Assembly: GCA_017643685.1 (NCBI GenBank)
Contig: JAEPMY010000006.1
Location: 1-64,000, forward strand
Reading direction: 5' to 3'
Length of the DNA stretch: 64,000 nucleotides
Origin: Sneathiella sp.
GTDB lineage: Bacteria; Pseudomonadota; Alphaproteobacteria; Sneathiellales; Sneathiellaceae
Position numbers and translations under genes: made by a program. The first letter of the stretch is position 1; the number at the start of each line of letters is the position of its first letter. The notes beneath the pieces were generated by a model, which was given only the letters and a program-made list of their open reading frames with translations, had not been told where the DNA came from and ran no database searches. This document shows positions 34,896 to 43,759 of this stretch, piece by piece.

Positions 34896-35924
34896 ATGTC
34901 TGGATTGACCTTAAGCGGTATACGTAAGGAATTTGGAACTTTCGTTGCCGTCGAAAAAATTGATCTTCAAATTCCTAATGGCAGTTTTGTCTGTCTGTTG
35001 GGTCCCTCCGGGTGCGGTAAAACCACGTTGCTTAGGATGATTGCTGGCCTTGAGCAGCCGACAAATGGTGAAATTCTTATTGATGGATCTGATATCACTG
35101 GTATTCCAACCCACAAACGGGAACTTGGAATGGTGTTTCAGTCTTTAGCATTGTTTCCCCACCTAACGGTTGCTGAGAATATTTCATATGCACTTCGGAT
35201 CCGCGGGGCGTCTAAATCAGATCAGGCTGCACGCGTTAATGAACTGCTTGAGATGATCCACTTGTCCGGTTACGGCGACAGAAAAGTCTCGCAGCTTTCA
35301 GGTGGGCAGCGGCAACGTGTTGCGATTGCGCGTGCTCTTGCTTTATCTCCAAAGCTTTTTTTGCTGGATGAACCGCTGTCTGCATTGGATGCAAAACTCC
35401 GCGAGAGTATGCAGGTTGAATTGCGTCAGTTGCAGCAAAAGCTTGGCATTACAACGATTGTTGTGACACATGATCAACGAGAGGCCATGACAATGGCTGA
35501 TATTGTTGTTGTCATGGGGGAAGGGCGCATTCGCCAGGCGGCCCCTCCTGTTGAAATCTACCGAAATCCGGCTGATAAGTTTGTTGCTGACTTTATTGGC
35601 GTGACGAACCTGTTGCCGATTTCTCAAAATGGCGGTGTCGCAGAGTTTATGGGCACTAAACTTGAAGGGATTTCCCTTAATCAAGCCGAAGCTACCCTGT
35701 CCGTCCGACCCGAGGATATCCATCTGTTGCCCGCGGGTGCTGGTGCGCTGGATGGGGACGTTGCATTTATCCGCGATCTTGGAGCAACCGTTGAAACCTT
35801 TGTGGACGTTGCGGGGCATCAACTTATGGCATCCTGTTCGCCACGTGATCGCCTTCCGCTCAATTTGGGTGAAAAGGTTGGTGTTAAGTTTGATGCCGAT
35901 GCCAGTGTGGTGCTCACCTCATGA
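34896..35924 (+). CDS. ABC transporter ATP-binding protein, PotA-like
   Basis: A 342-residue ATPase subunit. Walker A is GPSGCGKTT near residue 38, the signature LSGGQRQRVAIARAL near residue 134, Walker B LFLLDEPLSALD near residue 155 and the switch His in VVTHDQ near residue 191. The C-terminal 100 residues form a TOBE regulatory domain (SVRPEDIHLLPAG). The group is the PotA/FbpC spermidine/iron/sulfate-type importers; its neighbours point to a cationic amine. Its stop overlaps the next gene by four bases (ATGA), so translation is coupled. Confidence 0.93.
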   Translation: MSGLTLSGIRKEFGTFVAVEKIDLQIPNGSFVCLLGPSGCGKTTLLRMIAGLEQPTNGEILIDGSDITGIPTHKRELGMVFQSLALFPHLTVAENISYALRIRGASKSDQAARVNELLEMIHLSGYGDRKVSQLSGGQRQRVAIARALALSPKLFLLDEPLSALDAKLRESMQVELRQLQQKLGITTIVVTHDQREAMTMADIVVVMGEGRIRQAAPPVEIYRNPADKFVADFIGVTNLLPISQNGGVAEFMGTKLEGISLNQAEATLSVRPEDIHLLPAGAGALDGDVAFIRDLGATVETFVDVAGHQLMASCSPRDRLPLNLGEKVGVKFDADASVVLTS

Positions 35925-36778
35925 GCGGACCAGCACCTCAATCTGTAAAGGACTATGGGCCGCTTTTATATCCAGCTCTAATGCTGCTGGTGTTTTTTGC
36001 GATCCCATTTGGGATTATGATCGCCGTCAGCTTCTTTCAGCGAGATCCTGCAGGTTTCTATTCGGTCGATTTTGTGTTTAGCAATTATGAGCGATTTATC
36101 TCCAGCTTCTTCGGGAAGGTCCTCAGCTTTTCCATCGCACTTGCGGTGCTTGTATCCATCATTTGTACGGTTATCTCTTTCCCTTTTACCTATCTCCTCA
36201 CGCGATTAAAGAGGCGCACTCAAGTTTATTGGCTTGTCGGGATTTTGTCCGTTCTGTCTCTTTCTGAAGTGATCATCGGCTTTTCCTGGTCCTCGCTTTT
36301 TTCGAAGACAGCGGGCCTTACAAATATACTGGTGAGTTTGGGAATTATGGATAGCCCAACCTCGCTTTATCCAAGCTTTGGTGCTGTATTGACAGCGATG
36401 GTCTATCAGGCCCTTCCTTATACGATTTTGGTTCTCTATCCATCTCTCGCCCGGTTTGATAGCTCGTACCTCGAGGCCGCAAAAACGATGGGGGCGTCCC
36501 CCGTTCGAGCATTCATGAATGTGATGGTGCCGGTTCAACGGAATACATTGATTGCAACATTGATTATGGTGTTTGTTTTCGCGCTCGGCTCTTATCTTTT
36601 GCCGCAGATTCTGGGCCGCCCGCAGCATTGGACCTTATCTGTTCTCATTACTGATCAGGCAATTTATCAATCCAACATGCCGTTTGCTGCGGCGATGGCA
36701 GTATTCTTGGTTCTGATTTCTTTGGCACTTATTGGGCTTACCTTACTTGTCGGGCGGGAAGAGAAGGTGAAGACATGA
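35921..36778 (+). CDS. ABC transporter permease, PotB-like
   Basis: A 285-residue inner-membrane permease with six predicted helices. The EAA motif is LEAAKTMGASPVRAFMNVMVP near residue 185 (read as EAAKTMGASPVRAF), which contacts the ATPase. It resembles the PotB family of spermidine/putrescine importers. It begins in an ATGA overlap with the ATPase gene and ends in another with the second permease gene. An additional N-terminal hydrophilic stretch of about 14 residues precedes the first helix. Confidence 0.9.
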   Translation: MSGPAPQSVKDYGPLLYPALMLLVFFAIPFGIMIAVSFFQRDPAGFYSVDFVFSNYERFISSFFGKVLSFSIALAVLVSIICTVISFPFTYLLTRLKRRTQVYWLVGILSVLSLSEVIIGFSWSSLFSKTAGLTNILVSLGIMDSPTSLYPSFGAVLTAMVYQALPYTILVLYPSLARFDSSYLEAAKTMGASPVRAFMNVMVPVQRNTLIATLIMVFVFALGSYLLPQILGRPQHWTLSVLITDQAIYQSNMPFAAAMAVFLVLISLALIGLTLLVGREEKVKT

Positions 36779-37578
36779 GCCGATTTGGGACATATCTTTT
36801 CTTGGGTGCAGTTGCGTTGTTTTTGCTCCTGCCCCTGATTGTTGTGCTCGGGGTGTCTGTGAATGAAAAACAGTCCCTAACGTTTCCGCCGGAAGGTTTC
36901 TCACTTGTCTGGTATGGACAAATCTTTACGGATCCAGAATGGCGAAGTGCTTTGTTTAACTCGTTAATTCTTGCATCGGGTTCAGCAATCCTCGCTATTT
37001 CGATTGCATTGCCATTATCTTGGTTTTTGTGGCGTTGGTATGCGCCGTGGGCAAATATCTTTCGTCTTTTGGGGGTTGCCCCCTTTATTTTGCCGCCCGT
37101 TATTACCGCGCTTGGATTTCTAACTTTCTGGGCAACGTCTGGCTTTTATGGGGAGCCTTGGACGGCGATTGTCAGTCACGGTATTTTCTTTGTGACACTG
37201 CCGTTGGTGACAACAACGCTTGGGTTTACCTCGATTGATAAATCTGTGGTTGAGGCCGCTTCCACGCTTGGTGCAAGTGAAATGACAACGTTTAGAACGG
37301 TAATCTTTCCCCTGATTTTACCTTATGTAATTTCGGGCTTTGCTTTCACCTTCGTGTTATCTCTGAACGAATATATCGTGGCTTATATGTCAGTTGGCTT
37401 CACGATGGAAACCTTGCCAATCAAGATTTTCAACGCTCTCCGTTATGGATACACGCCGACAATGGCATCGGTCTCCTTCCTGTTTGTTGCTGTTGCTGCT
37501 CTCATTTTCGCGGTAGTCGCCCGTTTTGGGGATTTGCCAAAACTGCTCGGAAATCATTCAGGCGAAGATGTGAAATGA
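36775..37578 (+). CDS. ABC transporter permease, PotC-like
   Basis: A 267-residue six-helix permease. VEAASTLGASEMTTFRTVIFP near residue 160 (key part: VEAASTLGASE) is the EAA loop that couples to the ATPase. The sequence fits the PotC group, partner of PotB. It overlaps the preceding gene by four bases and the amidase gene by four bases (37575-37578). The amidase is therefore tightly bound to the transport operon. Confidence 0.9.
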   Translation: MSRFGTYLFLGAVALFLLLPLIVVLGVSVNEKQSLTFPPEGFSLVWYGQIFTDPEWRSALFNSLILASGSAILAISIALPLSWFLWRWYAPWANIFRLLGVAPFILPPVITALGFLTFWATSGFYGEPWTAIVSHGIFFVTLPLVTTTLGFTSIDKSVVEAASTLGASEMTTFRTVIFPLILPYVISGFAFTFVLSLNEYIVAYMSVGFTMETLPIKIFNALRYGYTPTMASVSFLFVAVAALIFAVVARFGDLPKLLGNHSGEDVK

Positions 37579-38348
37579 TTGTTGCAGGTGCTCAATTTCA
37601 GCCGGTTGCCGGAGATATTTGCGCAAACCTGGAAAAAATAAAGGCCTTCACATCTGAAGCAAAGGCGGCGGGGGCCGCGGTTCTGATTTTTCCTGAGCTG
37701 GCTGTGCAGGGATATGGAGCCGCTGATCAGATGGGGGAGCACCATATTAATGGCAAGCCAGTTATGGACGAACTGCAGAAGCTTGCAAAGGACAACGATA
37801 TTGCTTTGATCGTTGGGATCGCAGAGCAGGTTGGTGAGCACCTATTCAATAGTGCGGTATTTGTGCGACCAGATGAAGGACCTGTTTTTTATCGGAAATC
37901 GCATCTCTATGGGCCTTATGAAAAGGGGTTGTTTAAAGCAGTTGATCCGATGACCGTTATCGTCCCTTACCAAGGGCTGAAAATCGGGATGTTGATTTGC
38001 TATGATGTCGAGTTTCCAGAAAATGTGCGAAGGCTGGCAAAGTCGGGTGCTGATCTAATTGCGGTTCCAACCGCGACCCCCAAAGGATCCAGTGGTGCTT
38101 TTATTGCTGATAAGATGCTGCCAACGCGCGCTTTTGAAAATCAGCTGTTTATCGCTTACATCAATTTCTGTGGCAGTGATGGGGTTTTCTTCTATCAAGG
38201 CGGAGCAGGTGTGCATGCCCCAGATGGAATGACACTGGCATCTACTGGGAATGGTGAAGGTTTGATTTTTGCTGAGATAAAGCCGTCTAATTATGAAAAG
38301 TCGCGGGCGGAGAATACCTACTTGCAGGATCTAAAAACTGTCCCGTAA
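37575..38348 (+). CDS. Nitrilase-superfamily amidase (N-carbamoylputrescine amidase-like)
   Basis: A 257-residue carbon-nitrogen hydrolase with an intact Glu-Lys-Cys triad: Glu41 (IFPELAVQGYG), Lys108 (FYRKSHLYG) and Cys142 (MLICYDVEFPENV). It should hydrolyse a non-peptide amide, carbamoyl or nitrile-like bond. AguB-type N-carbamoylputrescine amidase is one known partner of agmatine catabolism, but the ureohydrolase route does not need it. A different amide produced from the transported compound is thus plausible. The start is fixed by the ATGA overlap with the permease gene. Confidence 0.88.
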   Translation: MIVAGAQFQPVAGDICANLEKIKAFTSEAKAAGAAVLIFPELAVQGYGAADQMGEHHINGKPVMDELQKLAKDNDIALIVGIAEQVGEHLFNSAVFVRPDEGPVFYRKSHLYGPYEKGLFKAVDPMTVIVPYQGLKIGMLICYDVEFPENVRRLAKSGADLIAVPTATPKGSSGAFIADKMLPTRAFENQLFIAYINFCGSDGVFFYQGGAGVHAPDGMTLASTGNGEGLIFAEIKPSNYEKSRAENTYLQDLKTVP

Positions 38349-38425
38349 TTATCATTTCTCGTCAGCAAATGTTTCCATCTTCTGTTTGTCGGGGTAAACT
38401 CGGTGAAACAGATAGTGGGTGAATA

Positions 38426-39523
38426 ATGCTGAATGTGTTAGTGATTGGTGGGGCTACTATCGATGTTATTGCGTCTATTGAGACCGAAGACATCGAATGT
38501 ATGACGATGACCAATGCAACGAATTCTTTCCTGATGCTTGAGCAGGGTAAGAAAGTGGAGGCGAGCCGCATCGATACCCAAATAGGCGGCGGGGCCACCA
38601 ATGCAGCGGTTGCAATGTCTCGCCTCGGGGCAAGGGTCTCTGCTCTTCTGAAACTGGGTGACGATCTGGACGCTGAGCGTGTTTTGAAGCGCCTAAAAGA
38701 AGAAAATATAACCGACTGCTTTGTTCATAAAGTTTCGGGCGAGCAAACAGGTAAATCTATTATCATTTCCTCTCATGACAAAAATGCAGGTGTATTTGTG
38801 CATCGGGGGGCGAACACCACCCTTTCGCTTTTAGATGTTGAGGCTGAAATGTTTGAGGGCGTGGACTTGGTATATGTCTCTACTTTGAGTTCAGAATCCG
38901 CTGATGCTTTTCCTGAAATTGTGCGCCTTGCAAAAGAATCCGGGGCGTTTGTGGCCTGCAATCCGGGCATTCGGCAAATTCGCAACCGAAAGGAACAGGT
39001 TTTGCACGCACTTCAATTTGTTGACCTAGTTGCGATTAATAAAGAAGAGGCTGCCGCATTCGCTGAGGGTATGAGTTGTCCCGAAGATAGCTGTTTGCCG
39101 ACTTCCAAAGATTTACCTGATCTCATTCAAAATGGTCTAGGCGAGAAGGATGCAAAGGTTTCTCTCTCGTTCCTTGGGGATCGTATTTTGAAAACGGGTT
39201 GCCGTTATCTCGCCGTCACCAATGGCGGGGAGGGGGCATATCTTTTGTCCAATGAAGAAATCGTTTTTGTTCCATCTGTCGAGGTTGAGGTTGAGTCAAC
39301 TATTGGGGCAGGGGACGCGTTCAATGGGACGCTGGCCTTGGCGATGGCAAGTGAGTTCGGGGCAGTACAAGCTCTGAACATGGCTGCCTGCAATGGTGCG
39401 TCCGTTGCCGCGACACTGGATGCTCAAGGTGGTTTGCTGACTGAAAAACAAATGAATACCCAGCTTACTGAAGCTGGCAAGGGTGCGGCGCAGAAGTTCC
39501 CGTTTACGCCATCAGTGTGCTAA
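38426..39523 (+). CDS. PfkB-family carbohydrate kinase
   Basis: A 365-residue sugar or nucleoside kinase of the ribokinase/PfkB family. GGGATNAAVAMSRLGA near residue 53 is the first PfkB signature; ESTIGAGDAFNGTLALAMA near residue 290 is the second, with the catalytic aspartate in GAGDAF. Insertions near residues 210-250 make it longer than ribokinase. The substrate is unknown; ribokinase, 5-dehydro-2-deoxygluconokinase and pseudouridine kinase are relatives. It starts 77 bp after the amidase with a GTGGGTG site and no terminator between them, so it may belong to the same operon. Confidence 0.88.
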   Translation: MLNVLVIGGATIDVIASIETEDIECMTMTNATNSFLMLEQGKKVEASRIDTQIGGGATNAAVAMSRLGARVSALLKLGDDLDAERVLKRLKEENITDCFVHKVSGEQTGKSIIISSHDKNAGVFVHRGANTTLSLLDVEAEMFEGVDLVYVSTLSSESADAFPEIVRLAKESGAFVACNPGIRQIRNRKEQVLHALQFVDLVAINKEEAAAFAEGMSCPEDSCLPTSKDLPDLIQNGLGEKDAKVSLSFLGDRILKTGCRYLAVTNGGEGAYLLSNEEIVFVPSVEVEVESTIGAGDAFNGTLALAMASEFGAVQALNMAACNGASVAATLDAQGGLLTEKQMNTQLTEAGKGAAQKFPFTPSVC

Positions 39524-39533
39524 TTATCAGGCA

Positions 39534-39610
39534 TGGTGACCCCGACAGGACTCGAACCTGTTGCCTCCAGATTAGGAATCTGGCGCTCTATCCTGATGAG
39601 CTACGGGGCC
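39534..39610 (-). tRNA. tRNA-Arg (anticodon CCT), CCA encoded
   Basis: On the minus strand a full cloverleaf is present: acceptor GGCCCCG/CGGGGTC with one G-U pair, a D-arm, anticodon stem CCAGA/TCTGG with loop TTCCTAA (anticodon CCT, reads AGG), and T-arm ACAGGTTCGAGTCCTGT. The 3' CCA is encoded at 39534-39536. No integrase or duplicated tRNA 3' end marks an insertion here. Confidence 0.96.
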
Positions 39611-39807
39611 ATTGGCCTCTATTTATGCTGAAAAATGATCCGCTACAAGGCTATTTGTTAAGTTGTAGGATGGTGGGATTATGAGTGTGTCTTACCTCTC
39701 ATTTCCCTTATCTGGTGAATTTAGAATTTAAAATTAGATTTAATTAATTAAAGATTTACCCTGATTGGTCCATAAACACCAAAGATGTGTGTGTTGATGA
39801 GGGACAA

Positions 39808-41196
39808 ATGGAACACTCAGAACGAGATATTATTTCAGAGATCGCCAGTAAGGTGGGAGAGCTTGGTGTGTCCGCCGCGGATATCGCCGGGCAGGTGTCA
39901 GAGGTTGCCGCAAGAAGTGAGCAGCAGTCGGGAATGGTATCAAGTTTGGCGGGCGCCGCCCAGTCTATGGTCGCAACTAATCAGGAAATCGCTGGTACGG
40001 TAACTCAGACAAGGGAGGCTGCTGATACCGCGGCAGAAGCGGTGCACGGCGCCGTGTCTGATATCGAAACTTCAGTCCAATATATTTTTGCACTGGTTGA
40101 AAGTGTAGAAGGAATGGAGGCGCGCCTCGCGAAGCTAAGTCAGTCATTAAGTAGTGTTGCGAAAGTGGCTGAAGGTATTGAGGGGATTGCCAGTCAAACC
40201 AATTTGCTCGCACTGAATGCCACAATCGAAGCGGCGCGTGCGGGTGAAGCCGGTAAAGGTTTTGCTGTGGTCGCCAATGAGGTGAAGGCTCTAGCTGATG
40301 AGACGAAAAAGGCGACAATTGAGATTGCTGACACGGTAAAAGAATTAACCGGCCAAGTCTCCGAAATCCAGGTTGAAGGCCAGAAAAATACTGAGAAAGC
40401 AGTGTCTGCTCAGGAGGGGACAGGCCGAATCTCAAATACATTTGAATTGTTGAAGGCGCATTTAGCAGATATCTCGACAAATATCGGAGATGTGTTCAAC
40501 GTAGCTCAGAAAAACCATCAGCAGTGTGAGGATGTTGCTTCACAGTTACAATCCGTTCTTGCTGGTAATGAAGAGACATCAAAAAACCTTCATGCGGCTG
40601 ATGAAGGGGCTTCGACACTTTTGCGTATGAGTGAAGGCTTGTTTGAGGCCTTGGCGCTCAGTGGTCATGAAACCGATGATACTCCTTTTATAAATCTTGT
40701 GCAAAAGAAAGCAGCGGAGATTTCTGCGGTTTTCGAGGCTGCAATTAATACAGGCGAGATTTCTGAAGATGCGCTGTTTGATCAGAACTATGTTGATATC
40801 ACTGGTACTAACCCTGTTCAGAAAATGACCAAATTTGTGGAATTTACTGATCGAGTTTTACCGCCTATTCAAGAGCCAGTGTTGGATTTTGATGACAGTA
40901 TCGTTTTTTGTGCAGCCGTAGATAAAAATGCTTTTTTGCCGACACATAACAAAAAGTTTTCCAGCCCGCAAAAGCCCGGTGAAACAGAGTGGAATATGGC
41001 GAATAGCCGTAATAGGCGGATCTTTGATGATCGTACAGGAATGGCTGCTGCAAGTAACCAAAAAACCTTTTTACTTCAAACATATAGGAGGGAGATGGGC
41101 GGTGGTGTCTACGCTGTTATGAAAGACCTTAGCGCCCCGATTTGGGTGAGCGGAAAACACTGGGGAGGCGTGCGCTTGGCCTATAAGCCAAAATAA
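39808..41196 (+). CDS. Soluble methyl-accepting-type signalling protein with C-terminal sensor domain
   Basis: A 462-residue cytoplasmic chemoreceptor-like protein without membrane segments. Residues 10-280 form the coiled-coil MA signalling domain; the hairpin tip near residue 130 reads [26 protein letters not shown] in its key parts ([18 protein letters not shown]). The C-terminal 170 residues carry [17 protein letters not shown] and [17 protein letters not shown], a Cache/PAS-like module seen downstream of MA domains in many alphaproteobacterial receptors. This is the reverse of the usual sensor-first order. ATG 39808 has a GAGGG site; the longer frame from 39787 lacks one. Confidence 0.88.
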   Translation: MEHSERDIISEIASKVGELGVSAADIAGQVSEVAARSEQQSGMVSSLAGAAQSMVATNQEIAGTVTQTREAADTAAEAVHGAVSDIETSVQYIFALVESVEGMEARLAKLSQSLSSVAKVAEGIEGIASQTNLLALNATIEAARAGEAGKGFAVVANEVKALADETKKATIEIADTVKELTGQVSEIQVEGQKNTEKAVSAQEGTGRISNTFELLKAHLADISTNIGDVFNVAQKNHQQCEDVASQLQSVLAGNEETSKNLHAADEGASTLLRMSEGLFEALALSGHETDDTPFINLVQKKAAEISAVFEAAINTGEISEDALFDQNYVDITGTNPVQKMTKFVEFTDRVLPPIQEPVLDFDDSIVFCAAVDKNAFLPTHNKKFSSPQKPGETEWNMANSRNRRIFDDRTGMAAASNQKTFLLQTYRREMGGGVYAVMKDLSAPIWVSGKHWGGVRLAYKPK

Positions 41197-41293
41197 CACA
41201 TGCAAGTTTTTTTCTTCTGTAGCAGATAGTTAGCGGACTTCTTTGTAACTGTGCTCACATTTGTGATTGGCAATCAATTGGAAGAAATCGAGT

Positions 41294-41307
41294 GTGATCC
41301 TCATCAC
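41294..41307. promoter_or_regulatory. Candidate CRP/FNR-type site upstream of the porin gene
   Basis: GTGATCCTCATCAC (GTGAT-N4-ATCAC) is a short palindrome 119 bp before the porin start and resembles FNR/CRP-family sites. I see no strong promoter elements near it. Confidence 0.35.
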
Positions 41308-41425
41308 TTCAAATGTTTGTCATCTCTTGTGTAGATACTTCTCGTCGGGCTGGCTTAGAAGCTGGCTTTGTCGTTCCCTCATACATTGATTTTGCTCCTG
41401 TTATCTGGGCGAAATGGAGAATGAA

Positions 41426-42481
41426 ATGAAAAAAGTGATCTTGGGCACAACAGCACTCGTTGCTGCAAGTGCACTGACAGCAGGCTCAGCTTCTGCTGCC
41501 GAAAAAATTAAACTGGACGTTGGCGGTTACCTGCAGACTTCTTTTGTCGTCGCAGACTACGACACAGACAATGACCAGTTGCCAACTGACCTGCGTCACG
41601 AAGGTGAGGTTCACTTCACTGGTGAAACTACTCTGGACAATGGTCTGACTTTCGGTGTTAACATCCAGCTGGAAGCTTACACAGCTTCTGACCAGATCGA
41701 CGAAACTTTCATTTATGTTGAAGGTAACTTCGGTCGCATCAACGTTGGTTCTGAAAACTCTGCTGACTATCTGATGCACTACGGTTCTCCAGCACCAGTT
41801 CCTGCTTGGACCTTGAATGATCCAAATGCAGAAGCAGGTGGGTTTGAAACTCCAGCAACAGTTTCTAAACAAGTAAGCGATGCAGATAAAATCACTTACT
41901 TCACACCACGTTTCTCCGGTTTCCAGTTCGGTGTTTCTTACACACCAGATGGGGACAAAGAAACTACAAGCGGTACAGTATACGCACCAATCGCTGTTGA
42001 AGGCACTGCTGACGAAGCTTACTCCCTCGGTGCAAACTACACTGGTGACTTCGATGGTGTATCACTTGCAGCTTCCTTGGGCTACCAGTTGCTGACTCGC
42101 TCTGGTGCTTTGGAAGACACTGACGAAATTTCTGCTGGTGTAACTGTCGGTCTCGCTGGTTTTGAAGTTGGTGCAGCATATAAGTTCACTGACAACGAAG
42201 ACGGTGCAAATGACGACGAGCGTCAAGACTGGAACATCGGTGTAACTTATGGTCAAGGTCCTTGGAAAGTTGGTGTTCAGTACGCTGGTATCAACCGTGA
42301 TGGCGATACAGCTAACTACGATGGCGATCTGGCTGCATTCGTAGTCGGTGGTCAGTATATCCTCGGTCCAGGTGTAACTGCGTTCGGTGGTGTTCAGTAC
42401 TGGGATGGTGAAGACGGCCTTGAAGGTTCTGAAGGCGAAGATGCAACTATCTTCTTCGTAGGTACAGCTCTCTCCTTCTAA
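41426..42481 (+). CDS. Outer-membrane porin (16-strand general porin type)
   Basis: A 351-residue outer-membrane protein: signal peptide MKKVILGTTALVAASALTAG ends near ASA-AEK, and the mature chain is acidic, rich in Gly, Tyr and alternating beta-strand patterns. FGRINVGSENSADYL resembles the L3-type constriction region of alphaproteobacterial porins. The last residue is Phe (ALSF), the usual signal for outer-membrane assembly. Codon choice is unusually uniform for this window (CTG, GGT, GAA), suggesting high expression. An in-frame ATG 12 bp upstream is possible but the Met before two lysines is a better signal start. Confidence 0.92.
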   Translation: MKKVILGTTALVAASALTAGSASAAEKIKLDVGGYLQTSFVVADYDTDNDQLPTDLRHEGEVHFTGETTLDNGLTFGVNIQLEAYTASDQIDETFIYVEGNFGRINVGSENSADYLMHYGSPAPVPAWTLNDPNAEAGGFETPATVSKQVSDADKITYFTPRFSGFQFGVSYTPDGDKETTSGTVYAPIAVEGTADEAYSLGANYTGDFDGVSLAASLGYQLLTRSGALEDTDEISAGVTVGLAGFEVGAAYKFTDNEDGANDDERQDWNIGVTYGQGPWKVGVQYAGINRDGDTANYDGDLAAFVVGGQYILGPGVTAFGGVQYWDGEDGLEGSEGEDATIFFVGTALSF

Positions 42482-42501
42482 TCAAAGTAGAGCATGTAAC
42501 G

Positions 42502-42530
42502 AAAAGGCGGGCATTTGCCCGCCTTTTTTG
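42502..42530 (+). terminator. Rho-independent terminator after the porin gene
   Basis: A perfect 11-bp stem AAAAGGCGGGC/GCCCGCCTTTT with ATTT loop and T-run; also usable by the convergent thiolase gene. Confidence 0.93.
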
Positions 42531-42551
42531 TTTAAATATTTGTAAAAGCCT

Positions 42552-43757
42552 TTAAGCGCCTTCTTTACCGATAATGGTCAAGGAGCATACATTTTGATGC
42601 GGGAAGCCGCCTAAGTTATGCGTCATGCCAAAGACGGGATCTTCTTTTCGTTGACGCTCTCCCGCCCGACCTTGCATTTGAAGATACATTTCATATAGCA
42701 TCCGAATGCCTGAGGCGCCGATAGGATGGCCAAAGCATTTCAGGCCGCCATCAATTTGGCAGGGTATTTTGCCATCTGCGTCATAGAAGCCATCCATGAT
42801 GTCGTTGACCGCACGCCCTTCTTCAGAAATGAAGAGGTCTTCCATCGTCACCAGCTCCGTAATGGAGAAGCAGTCATGAACTTCAAACATACTGATTTGG
42901 TCACGAGGTTTTGTAATGCCTGCTTCTTTATAGGCACGTTCTGCTGCTGCGCGGGTCGTCACAAAATGGCTACCATCCCAGCTGTTATGCTGCGCCTCAC
43001 GGCCGTTGGAAGCTGCAAGTTGCATTGCTTTGACGGTAATCAGATCTTTTTTACCAAGCGAGCGCGCAATTTCCGGTGTTGTTACGATTGCAACCGCAGA
43101 GCCATCACTCACACCGCAGCAGTCAAATAGACCAAGTGGCTCCGCGATCATTGGAGCATTCATGACCTTATCTTCGTCAATACGATTCCGAAGGTGAGCT
43201 TTTGGGTTTTTAGAGCCGTTTTCATGGCTTTTTACGGAAACGTGGGCCATCGCCCGTTTCAAGTCTTTTGCATCTACCTTATGTTTAGCGGAATAAGCCG
43301 TTGCAAGTTGAGCGAAGGAGCCTGGCGCGGAAGCATTAGCCCAGAATAGATCATTAACAGCACCACGGCTTCTCTGTGGTAGGCCACCATATCCTGTGTC
43401 TTTAAGCTTTTCAACGCCAACGGCCATTGCGATGTCGCATGCTCCTGATGCAACGGCATATACAGCACCGCGAAATGCTTCGGAGCCACTGGCGCAGTAA
43501 TTTTCAACGCGGGAAACCGGAATGTTTGGTAGACGAAGTGCCATAGAGAGCGGGACTGCGGATTTACCCACATGTTGTTCTTCGATAGCTGTCCCGAACC
43601 AAGCCGCATCGATTTGACTTTTATCGATGCCGGCATCTTCGATGGCTTCCACGAAGGCCTCAATAATCAGGTCTTCAGCGTTATCATTCCATCTCTCCCC
43701 AAAATGGGAGCAACCCATGCCAAGAATGGCAACTTTATCCTTGATACCAGAAGCCAT
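42552..43757 (-). CDS. SCP2-type thiolase (acetyl-CoA acetyltransferase-like)
   Basis: A 401-residue thiolase of the SCP-x/sterol-carrier type. The nucleophilic Cys88 lies in VENYCASGSEAFRGA, and GGLKCFGHPIGASGIRM near residue 345 holds the HxxGxSG-like histidine. It should cleave a 3-oxoacyl-CoA with CoA. Thiolases of this group often need a DUF35 partner, and the gene upstream encodes a DUF35 fusion. Translation starts at ATG 43757 behind AAAGGAG, 3 bp after the upstream stop. A longer frame to 43802 would run into that gene. Confidence 0.9.
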   Translation of the reverse strand: MASGIKDKVAILGMGCSHFGERWNDNAEDLIIEAFVEAIEDAGIDKSQIDAAWFGTAIEEQHVGKSAVPLSMALRLPNIPVSRVENYCASGSEAFRGAVYAVASGACDIAMAVGVEKLKDTGYGGLPQRSRGAVNDLFWANASAPGSFAQLATAYSAKHKVDAKDLKRAMAHVSVKSHENGSKNPKAHLRNRIDEDKVMNAPMIAEPLGLFDCCGVSDGSAVAIVTTPEIARSLGKKDLITVKAMQLAASNGREAQHNSWDGSHFVTTRAAAERAYKEAGITKPRDQISMFEVHDCFSITELVTMEDLFISEEGRAVNDIMDGFYDADGKIPCQIDGGLKCFGHPIGASGIRMLYEMYLQMQGRAGERQRKEDPVFGMTHNLGGFPHQNVCSLTIIGKEGA

Positions 43758-43759
43758 GA

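Noticed and set aside
39524-39807. Possible integration site at the tRNA-Arg gene
   Set aside because: No integrase, no duplicated tRNA 3' end and no change in gene content beside it, so I see no island.
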